Assembly (NCBI GenBank): GCA_002402295.1
Contig: DHFO01000008.1
Span: 1-36,980 of the forward strand
Length of the DNA stretch: 36,980 nt
From: Caldiserica bacterium UBA4822
GTDB lineage: Bacteria; Caldisericota; Caldisericia; Cryosericales; Cryosericaceae
Reading direction: 5' to 3'
Positions 9,421 through 17,384 of the stretch are shown piece by piece. The notes under the pieces are model-generated. The model saw nothing but the letters and a program-made list of their open reading frames with translations. It did not search any database and was not told where the DNA came from. A program made the translations under genes and the position numbers. The stretch's first letter is position 1, and every line of letters begins with the position of its first letter.

Positions 9421-9910
9421 TCTATCGGTACACTGTCACATCGAAACCTCTGACCCAGGGTGGGTCGTTGATGAAGGGAAGCTGAGACGTCTCGTCGGTC
9501 AGTGCCTTGGATTCATGCAGCGTGACCTGATCGGAATCCCGGACATGCGCCATGCTGTTGCGGTGTCCTGCTTCGTAGTTCCGACTGACCGCATGCAGCA
9601 CCTTAACAGACAGCATCGACAGATTGATGCCCCCACAGACATGCTGTCGTTTCCGCTTGGATATGCGGCACCTGGTACAGGGTGGGTCCTGGGAGACATT
9701 GTCATCTGTCTAGACGCTGTTGCGGACAAGGCAGGCGCGAGCGGCAACAGCCTCGATGACCAGCTGGCGTTCTCGATGGTCCATTCCCTTCTGCATCTTG
9801 TCGGGTATGACCATACGTCCGAGCGTGAGCGCGGGGCAATGGAGGCGCGTGAAGAAGCGGTCTTCGACCAGCTGTCGGTACCGTCCGGCTTGGCGAGGAG
9901 GGCGCCATGA
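9407..9910 (+). CDS. ybeY: Endoribonuclease YbeY (16S rRNA 3'-end maturation)
   Basis: YbeY is a zinc-dependent single-strand endoribonuclease involved in 16S rRNA maturation and ribosome quality control. The zinc motif is HSLLHLVGYDH with H126, H130 and H136. Family members usually read HGxLHLxGYDH, so Ser replaces Gly at the second position. The substrate-region motif PTDMLSFPL is also present, and the 167-residue length is normal. An in-frame ATG exists at 9371, but 9407 is chosen because GAGGAGG lies just upstream and the longer version would lie mostly inside pgpH. The gene ends in an ATGA overlap with the CBS-domain membrane protein. Confidence 0.93.
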   Translation: MKESDLSVHCHIETSDPGWVVDEGKLRRLVGQCLGFMQRDLIGIPDMRHAVAVSCFVVPTDRMQHLNRQHRQIDAPTDMLSFPLGYAAPGTGWVLGDIVICLDAVADKAGASGNSLDDQLAFSMVHSLLHLVGYDHTSERERGAMEAREEAVFDQLSVPSGLARRAP

Positions 9911-11187
9911 CAGGCCAAATTGTGGTACTCATCGTCCTCCTCCTGCTCGCTTTCCTGTTCTCGATGCTGGAGTACGGCTACATGAGTGTCACCCCAATGG
10001 CACTGGAGAGGACGTCAAACTCCCCGTTGCTGAGTGCGCGTCTGAGGAATCGGATGGCCGATAACCGCTCCATGCTGCTCGCTGCAGTGGTACTGGGGAA
10101 TGACATGGCAAACCTCGGGACATCCTTCGTCTTTGCCCGGGTTGTGCTGACCGTCTTTGATCAAGTGAACCCGGATCTGCTCACGTTTATTTCGACGGTT
10201 GTCCTGACCATCATCGTTGTCATTTTTGCTGAGACCATTCCGAAGGCCATTGGCAAGGCGTTTGCGGACCAGGTCACCCTCAGCACAGCTGTGCTCCTGT
10301 ACCCTATCTACGTAGTCCTGTATCCCGCAGCGCGGGCGCTTGCGGCGGTGTCTGACCTGTTTACGCGGCCGCTTCTCAAGAATGCCAAGCATACGGGGTA
10401 TCTCGCAGACTCGGATGACTTCCGGTACCTGCTGAAGGTGGGACAGGAGGACGGTGTCATCGACAAGGACGAGGAGCGGCTCATTTATAACATCTTTGAC
10501 TACAGCAGCACGCTGGCGTACGAAATCATGACACCCTTCGTCGATGTGACCACCGTTGACAACGATGCTTCGATTGGAGAGGCCGTCAGAACAATCAACG
10601 AAACAGGGCACTCCCGTATTCCGGTCATGGAGGATGACAACGTGGTGGGACTTGTCTACGCGAAGGATGCCTTGAGGGCGATGGCTGCGAGTTCCGGGAC
10701 GAACCTGAAGGCCAGCAGCATCATGCGCCAGCCCTTCTTTGCACCTGAAACGAAGAAGATCAACAGCCTTCTGCAGGAAATGCAGCGCCAGCGCGTGCAG
10801 ACCGCAATCCTGTTCGATGAATATGGTGGGGTATCAGGAATCATTACGGTAGAGGACATTCTCGAGGAGGTTTTCGGCGAGATTCAGGATGAGTACGACA
10901 AGGAAGCCGCCGAAATCGAGCCCGTGGGTCAGAACGCATACCTCATCAAGGGCTCGGTACCGACCGACAAGGTCTCGGAGCTGCTTGGTGAAGACCTGTC
11001 GGGTGAAGACTACGATACCATTGCGGGGTTACTGCTGTCGGAAATCGGACGCCTGCCGCGTGTGGGAGACGTGGTGGAACGAAATGGAATCACGTTTGTC
11101 GTCGTGAACGTGGTAGGCAAGAGGATCTCGAGGGTACGGGCAGAGAAGGTGTCCACACCCGACCATCCCCTTGAAGATCAGGAGTGA
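9907..11187 (+). CDS. CNNM/CorC-type membrane protein: DUF21 + tandem CBS + CorC/HlyC domain
   Basis: This 426-residue protein has the standard architecture. DUF21 spans about residues 1-190, with hydrophobic stretches near 5-22, 58-80, 95-118 and 122-148 and an AETIPKAIGKAFADQV motif. A CBS pair follows (about 205-325, including IMTPFVDVTTV and LFDEYGGVSGIITVEDILEEVFGEI). The C-terminal CorC/HlyC transporter-associated domain spans about 335-415. Homologues were called haemolysin C or TlyC and are now mostly viewed as Mg2+ (or Co2+) efflux or homeostasis proteins. It starts in an ATGA overlap with ybeY. The pgpH-ybeY-corC order recalls the ybeY-corC linkage in proteobacteria. The transported ion is not deducible. 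Confidence 0.9.
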   Translation: MTGQIVVLIVLLLLAFLFSMLEYGYMSVTPMALERTSNSPLLSARLRNRMADNRSMLLAAVVLGNDMANLGTSFVFARVVLTVFDQVNPDLLTFISTVVLTIIVVIFAETIPKAIGKAFADQVTLSTAVLLYPIYVVLYPAARALAAVSDLFTRPLLKNAKHTGYLADSDDFRYLLKVGQEDGVIDKDEERLIYNIFDYSSTLAYEIMTPFVDVTTVDNDASIGEAVRTINETGHSRIPVMEDDNVVGLVYAKDALRAMAASSGTNLKASSIMRQPFFAPETKKINSLLQEMQRQRVQTAILFDEYGGVSGIITVEDILEEVFGEIQDEYDKEAAEIEPVGQNAYLIKGSVPTDKVSELLGEDLSGEDYDTIAGLLLSEIGRLPRVGDVVERNGITFVVVNVVGKRISRVRAEKVSTPDHPLEDQE

Positions 11188-11207
11188 TGCCAGCAGAGAG
11201 GAGAACC

Positions 11208-11969
11208 ATGAAGATCGTTGCGGGTAACTGGAAAATGTACAAGACGATTGACGAGGCCCAAACATACGTTCGTCAGATTGCAGCCCTCGGCGCGCCACAG
11301 AAGGCTGGGGTGCAGGCCATTCTCTTCCCCAACTACGTGGCACTTGGCGCGCTCTCGGGCTCGGGTCTCGTTCCGCCCTGGCTGTCCCTGGGAGCGCAGG
11401 ACGTCGCCGGCGAGGCCGAGGGAGCTTTCACGGGCGAAGTCTCACCTGCCATGATTGTGTCCGCCGGAGCGCGCTATGCCCTGGTGGGTCACTCCGAGCG
11501 CAGGCACATCATCGGCGAGTCCGATGACCTGGTGCGTCGCAAGCTGGTGAACTGTCTGAGGGGCTCCATTACCCCGGTCCTCTGCGTTGGGGAAACCATC
11601 GAGGAGCGCAGGGCGGGAACGATGAAGAGTGTCATCTTCAGGCAGCTCGATGCTGCCCTGGCCGACCTGACGCTGACCGCAGACCAGCACTTGCTCGTTG
11701 CCTATGAGCCTGTCTGGGCCATCGGGACCGGTGAGAACGCGACGCCGGAGCAGATCGAGGAGGCGCACAACCTGATTCGGCAGCACCTCGCTTCCTGCCT
11801 CGGGGACAGCACAGGGAGGGCCATTCCTCTGCTGTATGGAGGCAGCGTCAAGCCCTTCAACTTCGCCTCTATTGTCAGCCTTCCGTCGGTCGACGGCGGG
11901 CTGATAGGCGGCGCGAGTCTCAAGCCCGACAACTTCTGGGAGCTCCTGCAAATCGCCGGGGGTTGCTAG
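11208..11969 (+). CDS. tpiA: Triosephosphate isomerase
   Basis: TpiA interconverts dihydroxyacetone phosphate and glyceraldehyde 3-phosphate. The catalytic set is complete: GNWKMYK (N7, K9), VGHSERR (H95), AYEPVWAIGTG (E167) and the phosphate-binding LYGGSV near residue 210. The length of 253 residues is normal. An ATG at 11184 is in frame and overlaps the previous stop, but the ATG at 11208 is preceded by GAGAGGAGAA and gives the canonical N-terminus, so it is chosen. It is the last gene of the long plus-strand run and is followed by a strong terminator. Confidence 0.97.
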   Translation: MKIVAGNWKMYKTIDEAQTYVRQIAALGAPQKAGVQAILFPNYVALGALSGSGLVPPWLSLGAQDVAGEAEGAFTGEVSPAMIVSAGARYALVGHSERRHIIGESDDLVRRKLVNCLRGSITPVLCVGETIEERRAGTMKSVIFRQLDAALADLTLTADQHLLVAYEPVWAIGTGENATPEQIEEAHNLIRQHLASCLGDSTGRAIPLLYGGSVKPFNFASIVSLPSVDGGLIGGASLKPDNFWELLQIAGGC

Positions 11970-11988
11970 ATGGCTGCAGCCTCAAGTG

Positions 11989-12023
11989 AAACAACCCCGC
12001 CTCAGGAACAGGCGGGGTTGTTT
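11989..12023. terminator. Bidirectional intrinsic terminator between tpiA and rnpB
   Basis: A perfect 14-bp inverted repeat (left arm 11989-12002, right arm 12010-12023) surrounds a 7-nt loop. Its core is CCCCGCC/GGCGGGG and its outer part is A/T pairs, so a U-rich end occurs on the right arm in either direction. It lies 20 nt after the tpiA stop and about 5 nt beyond the rnpB 3' end on the other strand, so it can end both convergent transcripts. Confidence 0.9.
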
Positions 12024-12028
12024 GTAGA

Positions 12029-12346
12029 AACCGCGAATGATAAGCCAGGTTCTGTCATGGTCAGTCATTTATCTCAGCGACATACCCGAAGGCAAGGAGA
12101 AGCAGCCCCTGATGCCTTCCTATTTTGTCTTGCTCCAGTTGGGGTTTGCAATGCGCAGTCCATCACTGGCCTGCCGGTGGTCTCTTGCACCGCCATTTCA
12201 CCCTTACCCCTTGCGGGGCGGTATGTTTTCTGTTGCACTTTCCTTAGGGTTGCCCCCACTCGGATTTCCCGAGCAACTCGCTTCTTGGAGCCCGGACTTT
12301 CCTCGGACAGGACGACTGCCTGCCCGCGACTGACTCATTCGCGGTC
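12029..12346 (-). ncRNA. rnpB: RNase P RNA (type A-like)
   Basis: Read on the minus strand this is the catalytic RNA of RNase P, which matures tRNA 5' ends. Conserved elements occur in order: GAGGAAAGTCCGGGCTCC near the 5' end (P4/J), CAACAGAAAACATACCGCC, AAGGGTGAAATGGCGG, AACTGGAGCAAGACAAAATAG, AGATAAATGACTG, and GACAGAACCTGGCTTAT near the 3' end. The ends pair as P1: GACCGCGAATGA (12346-12335) with TCATTCGCGGTT (12040-12029), 12 bp including one G-U. About 318 nt is on the short side for type A. The 5' strand of P1 coincides with the last 12 nt of the upstream zinc-ribbon gene, and I see no clear dedicated promoter. It probably derives from the upstream transcript by processing. Confidence 0.96.
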
Positions 12347-13066
12347 GCCGGAGCCGGCGTAGAGAATCTTGCCGCAGATTTCACACCGGATGAGATTCCC
12401 GGCGTGGCTTCCTTTTTCTTCGCCGTTGCGAAGGCTGAACAGAGTGCGCGCAGACAGGCGCACGTGGCAATAGTCACAGGTTGAACTGGTCACTCTCGCA
12501 ATGGGAGCGCCACTGAACTTGTCCGAAAGGTTCTCAAAGATAAGCTTGGCATCAAGTGGTAGCTTGGATTTCCTGGTCTCGATCTCCTTCAGCAACGCAG
12601 GCAGAGACTTCTTGACGGCGGCCTTCGAGGCTGCGTCTGACTGTGGAATGCTGTCAAGTTCCTTCCTCAACTTCTCTGCCATCAGCTGGGTTGCGCGGAT
12701 CTGGTCATCGACATTCTGCCGGTCATGGAAATTCCTGCTCTGGGCTTCTTCGTGTTTTTCCTTGTCCTGCGTCAGTTTCTTCATCTTCGCTTCGAGCTTC
12801 TGGACCTTGTCCTCAGACATCTCTTCCTTGCCGAGCCTGGCGCTGGCCTCGTGCACCTTCGTCGTAATGTCCTCTAGCTTCTGCGCGATCTTGACCTCTT
12901 CGGCTCTGAAGGTTTCCAACTGTGATTGGAGCTCTGCGAGTTGCTCCTGGGTTTCTGCAATCTTCTTGCGAAGCGAAGACGACAGGTCCAGCTCCTGAAG
13001 AAGCCGCTCCTTCTGCCGATAATCCAACTGCAGCTGCTGCAGTTCCCAAAGTTCATCAATCAGCAT
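12335..13066 (-). CDS. C4-type zinc-ribbon, coiled-coil protein (zf-RING_7 family)
   Basis: This 243-residue protein has a long heptad-rich, highly charged coiled-coil region (about residues 8-170). A C-terminal zinc ribbon follows, with CDYCHVRL and, after a basic spacer, CEICGKILY (CxxC...CxxC). The family (PF02591) is widespread; proposed roles include nucleic-acid binding or motility-associated regulation, and none is certain. In Actinobacteria I recall members encoded close to rnpB, which fits this position. The ATG start has a GGGGTGAG site upstream. The final codons Asp-Arg-Glu-stop are also the 5' strand of the rnpB P1 helix. Confidence 0.85.
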   Translation of the reverse strand: MLIDELWELQQLQLDYRQKERLLQELDLSSSLRKKIAETQEQLAELQSQLETFRAEEVKIAQKLEDITTKVHEASARLGKEEMSEDKVQKLEAKMKKLTQDKEKHEEAQSRNFHDRQNVDDQIRATQLMAEKLRKELDSIPQSDAASKAAVKKSLPALLKEIETRKSKLPLDAKLIFENLSDKFSGAPIARVTSSTCDYCHVRLSARTLFSLRNGEEKGSHAGNLIRCEICGKILYAGSGDRE

Positions 13067-13308
13067 CGACTCACCCCATCTGCGAATGAAATGCCCATTA
13101 CTGCACGCCTGGACCCGCGTCGCTCCTGGCGTTCGCCAGCAGAATCTTCATGGCATGGCCTTCGGGCGTGCGAGTGCGGAGTCATGGCCACGCACCAGTA
13201 AGTATACAAACGAACGCTCCCTGCGCCATAGTGTGACGGTGAATTGGTGACGAGAGTCATATGAACAGGTGTGCAGCTCATCGGAATGCTCGGACCCGCA
13301 GCACCTGC

Positions 13309-13383
13309 TGGTGGGCCCACCTGGATTCGAACCAAGAACCAAGTGGTTATGAGCCACCTGCTCTACCGTTGAGCTATGGGCCC
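13309..13383 (-). tRNA. tRNA with CAT anticodon, probably tRNA-Ile2 (lysidine) rather than elongator Met
   Basis: A complete cloverleaf is visible on the minus strand: acceptor GGGCCCA/TGGGCCC, D arm GCTC/GAGC, anticodon arm GGTGG-CTCATAA-CCACT, T arm CTTGG/CCAGG, discriminator A and an encoded CCA. The G1-C72 pair excludes an initiator tRNA, which has a 1-72 mismatch. The loop CTCATAA together with the variable region TTGGT resembles E. coli tRNA-Ile2, whose C34 is converted to lysidine by TilS. Elongator Met remains possible. Confidence 0.9.
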
Positions 13384-13413
13384 GCACCTCCAGAGCGCGA
13401 GGAGACAGTGGAC

Positions 13414-13441
13414 AGTATAGGCTCAGACGGGTGCTCGTCAA
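13414..13441 (-). promoter_or_regulatory. Sigma70-type promoter for the CAT tRNA
   Basis: On the minus strand, TTGACG (13441-13436) and TATACT (13419-13414) are separated by exactly 16 bp, 31 bases ahead of the tRNA 5' end. The TGA stop codon of the upstream CCA-enzyme gene lies inside the -35 box. The box sequence and spacing match other promoters in the window. Confidence 0.75.
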
Positions 13442-16044
13442 CCGATCCTTTCCTTGAGCCAGGTCAGGGCCTCATCCCTGGAATGGATGACACCGCCCAG
13501 CTGCATGGTACGTATCTGCTCAAGCAGGTTTCCAACGGTCCGGCCCTCTGTGATCCCCAGTGCAAGGACGTCTCTGCCCGAGACCAGAGGTGGTTGCGCC
13601 AATCGTGACAGCGCAGTTTCCAGCAGCTGTCTTCCTCTGGCCCCACCGGGACCCTCGAGGCGCCCGCGGGCGATCGAGACCACCGGTCGGTGGGACCGTG
13701 CAACGAGGCATGCAATGGCACTCAGGGGCTTCGTTCCCTCAAGAAGGGCAAATCGCAATTGCCGCTCACGCACCTGCCATGAGCGGCACGATGCTGCCAT
13801 CCGGTCGCTCAGTCCGAAGTCCTTGAGGATGGCCTGAAGGACATCAGACCGGATGCGGCCCAGCCAGACAAGCAGCGGAGTAAGCCATGGGAGCGGGTCG
13901 AGGTCGTCGTCCCCGTTCAGGCGCTGGCGTTCAAGCAACGAAAGGAGCTCGCGCTTCGATTTGCGGGGTTTCACAAGTGGCAGGCCAATAAGCCCGCACC
14001 CAAGCGCACTCAGGGCCATGATGCAGTCGACACTCTGCGCTCCGGCCAGAAGTTCCTTGAACTCGTCTTGGGCACGCTTGTTGCGCCGCACGCTGAGCAG
14101 ACCAAGCTGGAGGGCGTCGCGTGCCTTTGCCTCAGTGTCCCTGTCCATCGCGAATCCCAGCCGCACCGCGACGCGGACACCACGGAGAATACGTGCGGGG
14201 TCCTCGATAAAACTGTCCGGGTATGTCATGCGAACGACGCCGGACTCCAGGTCACTCAGGCCACCGGAGGCATCAACCACTCGGCCGAAGTCAGAGGCAG
14301 AAAGTGACATTGCCAGCGCGTTGATGGTAAAGTCCCTGCGAAGCAGATCCTTGACCAGCGATGCGGGAGCCACGGTCGGCAGCGACCCGGGAAAGTCATA
14401 GTACTCGAGGCGGGCTGCGGCAAAGTCATAAGAGCGCCCGCCGATGTGCACTTTGTGTGTCATGAAGCGGCCATAGGAAATAACGTGTGTGCCCAGCCGG
14501 TCCGCCACAGCCGCCGCGACAGCCGAAACATCCTTCTCGGTGACAATGTCGAAGTCGTTGGGGCGACGGCCAAGCAGCACATCTCGAACCGACCCGCCGA
14601 CAAGGTAGGCACGGTTTCCCTGCTGGTCCCCAACGAGCCCGATGGTCTTCAAAACCTCTGATGTACCTTCTCCCCCGAGCCTGTCTATGTCCGTCTCGCT
14701 GATAACTACGAGATTCGATGTATCAACTGCGCTCTGTGGATGGGCAGTGCTGTTCAGATATCGCAGAACATCAGACCGCGAAATGACTCCCAGCAGCTGC
14801 TCGCCGTCCATGACAAGGAGCAGCCCTGTGTTGTACGTTCCGAATGCCTGGATCAGCTCCTCGACTGTCGCGGTCAGCGTTACTCGGGGAAGCCTGGTGT
14901 TGGTGAAGTAGCGCACCGGCTTCGCCTGAAGGTGAGCAAGAGACTGCTTTTCAAGAGCCTTCTTGGATACAACTCCAGCTATGCGTCCATCACGCTGGAC
15001 GGGGAGCACAGAAAACCCGAGGTTAACCATCATTGCCAGAGCCTCGGCCGCGGGCCTGTCCTGTGAAATGGTTGTCGGATATGGCGTCATAATGTCTGCG
15101 ACGACTTCCCTCCACTGTGCGTGTCGGGTTCTGATAATGGACTCGAGGTGCTCTCTTGCCTGCTGCGCCGTTGTTCCGTCACGCAGTACCGCTGCGGCGG
15201 CGTGAACCCTGCCTGCCCCACCAAGGGGGGCCAGGAGTTCGGCAACGTTAAGAAAACGGTCGCTCCGCGCCAGGAGGTAGAGGGCCTGAGGTGTCTCATA
15301 GGAAAGGAACACTGCATCTGCTTTGACTATCTGGGCCAGCCTGTGGACGATGACTGAGAGGTTGCCGACGTTGCGCTCCGCACGGACCACGGCGAACGCC
15401 GCCTGCGTGCCGGCTACGTCAGAGACCTGGATACTGTTCAGAGCGGCTTCCAGCGCGTTCTGCTGCTCCACAGTGAGGTAGGTGGTCACGTACCGGGCCA
15501 CCATAGACAGGCTCGCACCTGCTTTGAGCAGGTAGGCTGCCTGTTCGACATCGTATGCGGTTGTCTCGGGAAACAGCAGAGAACCAGTGTCTTCGTAGAT
15601 GCCTAGTGCGAGCAGGGTCGCCTCGTCAGGATTCACAGGAATCGTCTCCCGTCGCAGGGCTGCTGTTACAATTGATGTGGTGGCACCACACTCCTGGATG
15701 TGTCCTTCGTCGATATGGCTCAGACTCGCCGAACTTGGCTCGTGATGGTCGTACGCAATGAGTCTGCGGTTGGGGGCTCGCAGCAACGCCTCGTACTCAC
15801 CGAGGCGAGAGGGCACGATAGTGTCGGCAAGGACAATAGTCCCGATGTCTTCCTTCAGCAGGGTGTGCACAGGGATATGCACAAACCGGAACCTGCCCTC
15901 ATACAGTCGCAGGAACTCTTCAACGTTGGGTTCGAGGGATGATGGCAGGACCGGCAGAGCCCCCGCGTACAGCCTGGAAAGACCGGCCATTGAGGCCACG
16001 CAGTCAAAGTCGGCGCCTGCATGTCCCAGAATGACCGTTTTCAT
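13438..16044 (-). CDS. DHH phosphoesterase-CBS pair-tRNA nucleotidyltransferase fusion (CCA/poly(A) polymerase family)
   Basis: This 868-residue fusion has a DHH/DHHA1 phosphoesterase part (about 1-300; GHAGADFD with D12/D14, D74, DHH at 99-101, EDTG near 151-154). A CBS pair follows (about 318-430; DIMTPYPTTI, GVISRSDVL), then a class II nucleotidyltransferase (LVGGSVRDVLLG from 481, acidic NDFDI at 496-500, RRDFTINAL near 575) and a helical RNA-binding tail. The long architecture is known from Aquifex, Thermotogae, cyanobacteria and deltaproteobacteria, where it acts as an A-adding or CCA enzyme. All tRNAs in this window already encode CCA, so repair or poly(A) activity is plausible. The ATG at 16044 is preferred to an upstream in-frame start because it begins the DHH fold and lies 2 nt after the pdp stop. 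Confidence 0.92.
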   Translation of the reverse strand: MKTVILGHAGADFDCVASMAGLSRLYAGALPVLPSSLEPNVEEFLRLYEGRFRFVHIPVHTLLKEDIGTIVLADTIVPSRLGEYEALLRAPNRRLIAYDHHEPSSASLSHIDEGHIQECGATTSIVTAALRRETIPVNPDEATLLALGIYEDTGSLLFPETTAYDVEQAAYLLKAGASLSMVARYVTTYLTVEQQNALEAALNSIQVSDVAGTQAAFAVVRAERNVGNLSVIVHRLAQIVKADAVFLSYETPQALYLLARSDRFLNVAELLAPLGGAGRVHAAAAVLRDGTTAQQAREHLESIIRTRHAQWREVVADIMTPYPTTISQDRPAAEALAMMVNLGFSVLPVQRDGRIAGVVSKKALEKQSLAHLQAKPVRYFTNTRLPRVTLTATVEELIQAFGTYNTGLLLVMDGEQLLGVISRSDVLRYLNSTAHPQSAVDTSNLVVISETDIDRLGGEGTSEVLKTIGLVGDQQGNRAYLVGGSVRDVLLGRRPNDFDIVTEKDVSAVAAAVADRLGTHVISYGRFMTHKVHIGGRSYDFAAARLEYYDFPGSLPTVAPASLVKDLLRRDFTINALAMSLSASDFGRVVDASGGLSDLESGVVRMTYPDSFIEDPARILRGVRVAVRLGFAMDRDTEAKARDALQLGLLSVRRNKRAQDEFKELLAGAQSVDCIMALSALGCGLIGLPLVKPRKSKRELLSLLERQRLNGDDDLDPLPWLTPLLVWLGRIRSDVLQAILKDFGLSDRMAASCRSWQVRERQLRFALLEGTKPLSAIACLVARSHRPVVSIARGRLEGPGGARGRQLLETALSRLAQPPLVSGRDVLALGITEGRTVGNLLEQIRTMQLGGVIHSRDEALTWLKERIG

Positions 16045-16046
16045 TG

Positions 16047-17384
16047 CTACTTGAAGACGATTACACCATCTGCACGCGAAATCTTGGCAACGATGGCCTG
16101 CCACCGTGGTACTGGCGTCTCACCAAGAGAGAGGGCAGACTTCAGCTCCTCCTCGCAGACACGGGCTTCGTCGAGAGACCTAGCATGAATGGTAGCAACA
16201 GGTTGTCCGACTCTGACTACGTCACCAGTCTTGACGGCCATGGTCAGACCCACGCTGAGGTCAATCGAGTCTTCCTTTGTCCGCCTACCTGCGCCCAGAT
16301 GCATGGCGGCAACTCCCACGCGCCTCGCGTCAATGCGCGTGATGATCCCATCGCGAGGTGCTGTTACCTGCAGCCTAACCGCAGCCTGGGGAAGCAATTG
16401 CGGGCTATCGATGAAAGCCGGATCCCCACCCTGTGCTTGTACAATAGAGGCAAACCGGTGAAGGGCTCTGCCCGACTCAATGGCTTCGCGTGCCCGCTGC
16501 CTCCCCTGCTCGATGGTCTCGGTGATCCCGCTCTGGAGGAGGATTTCCCCGCAGAGGGTGAGAATGACATCGACGAGCTTCTGAGGACCTTGCCCCTTCA
16601 ACACCTGGACAGCTTCAAGGACCTCGAGTGCATTGCCCACTGCATTCCCGAGTGGTTCATTCATATCTGTGACGTAGGCGACCGTGCGCTTACCATTGTC
16701 TTCGCCTATGTCTACCATGGTGCGTGCGAGGGCAGTGGCCGCTTCCCTGGTTTCCATAAACGCTCCTGTTCCCCACTTAACGTCAAGCACAATGACGTCG
16801 GCACCGGATGCGAGTTTCTTGCCCATGATGCTTGAGGCGATGAGCGGAACAGAATCTACGGTAGCAGTCACATCGCGCAGGGCGTACAACTTCTTGTCAG
16901 CTACGGCAATGTCACTTGTCTGAGCGATAATCGCACCACCAAGGCGACTCACGATATCCATGAATGCCGAGGGAGAAAGGTTGACATTGAATCCCGGGAT
17001 TGCCTCCAGCTTATCGATGGTCCCACCGGTGTGGCCGAGGCCCCGGCCCGACATCTTTGGCATGAGGGCGCCACAACTGGCGGCCACGGCGATGAGAGGG
17101 ATGGAAACGGTATCGGCGACGCCACCCGAGGAATGCTTGTCGGCCTTGATCCCGTGCAACGATGAAAGATCGATGACGTCCCCACTGTGCGCGATGCAGT
17201 AGGTCAGCCGCGACGTTTCATGAGGACTCATGCCGCGGAAGTAAATGGCCATGAGCATTGCGCTGGTCTGGTACTCAGGGATGGATCCTCCTACGACGCC
17301 GTCGATCCAGGCCGCCAGTTCTTCGTCCGTGAGTTCGCGCCCTTGCTTCTTTTTTTCGATGAGCTCAGAGAAGCTACCAGTCAC
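16047..17384 (-). CDS. pdp: Pyrimidine-nucleoside (thymidine) phosphorylase
   Basis: This enzyme cleaves uridine, thymidine or deoxyuridine with phosphate to give the base and pentose 1-phosphate. The 445-residue protein has the N-terminal helical domain, the phosphate-binding DKHSSGG (82-88), KMSGRGLGHTGGTIDKLE near 110-127 and VKWGTGAFM. The C-terminal domain carries the biotinyl-like fold region common to the family (VTAPRDGIITRID). The GTG start overlaps the punA stop as GTGA, so translation is coupled. Codons 10-12 include an A7G homopolymer (minus strand). Together with PNP it would feed DeoB. Whether it is Pdp-like (broad) or DeoA-like (thymidine) cannot be settled here. Confidence 0.94.
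   Translation of the reverse strand: MTGSFSELIEKKKQGRELTDEELAAWIDGVVGGSIPEYQTSAMLMAIYFRGMSPHETSRLTYCIAHSGDVIDLSSLHGIKADKHSSGGVADTVSIPLIAVAASCGALMPKMSGRGLGHTGGTIDKLEAIPGFNVNLSPSAFMDIVSRLGGAIIAQTSDIAVADKKLYALRDVTATVDSVPLIASSIMGKKLASGADVIVLDVKWGTGAFMETREAATALARTMVDIGEDNGKRTVAYVTDMNEPLGNAVGNALEVLEAVQVLKGQGPQKLVDVILTLCGEILLQSGITETIEQGRQRAREAIESGRALHRFASIVQAQGGDPAFIDSPQLLPQAAVRLQVTAPRDGIITRIDARRVGVAAMHLGAGRRTKEDSIDLSVGLTMAVKTGDVVRVGQPVATIHARSLDEARVCEEELKSALSLGETPVPRWQAIVAKISRADGVIVFK

Noticed and set aside
11970..12362. Open frames over 11970-12362 on the plus strand
   Set aside because: They are antisense to rnpB, whose conserved motifs and P1 pairing explain the region.
13067..13308. Small minus-strand ORF MKILLANARSDAGPGVQ and a TATACT at 13206-13201 upstream of the zinc-ribbon gene
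   Set aside because: The ORF is only 17 codons with no family match, and the -10 has no acceptable -35 (TGGCGC at 16 bp). A promoter for the zinc-ribbon gene is probably here, but I cannot place it.
17341..17360. A-AAA-AAG slippery heptamer at codons 10-12 of pdp
   Set aside because: It matches the -1 frameshift consensus, but a product from so early a shift makes no sense and no stimulatory structure is evident.
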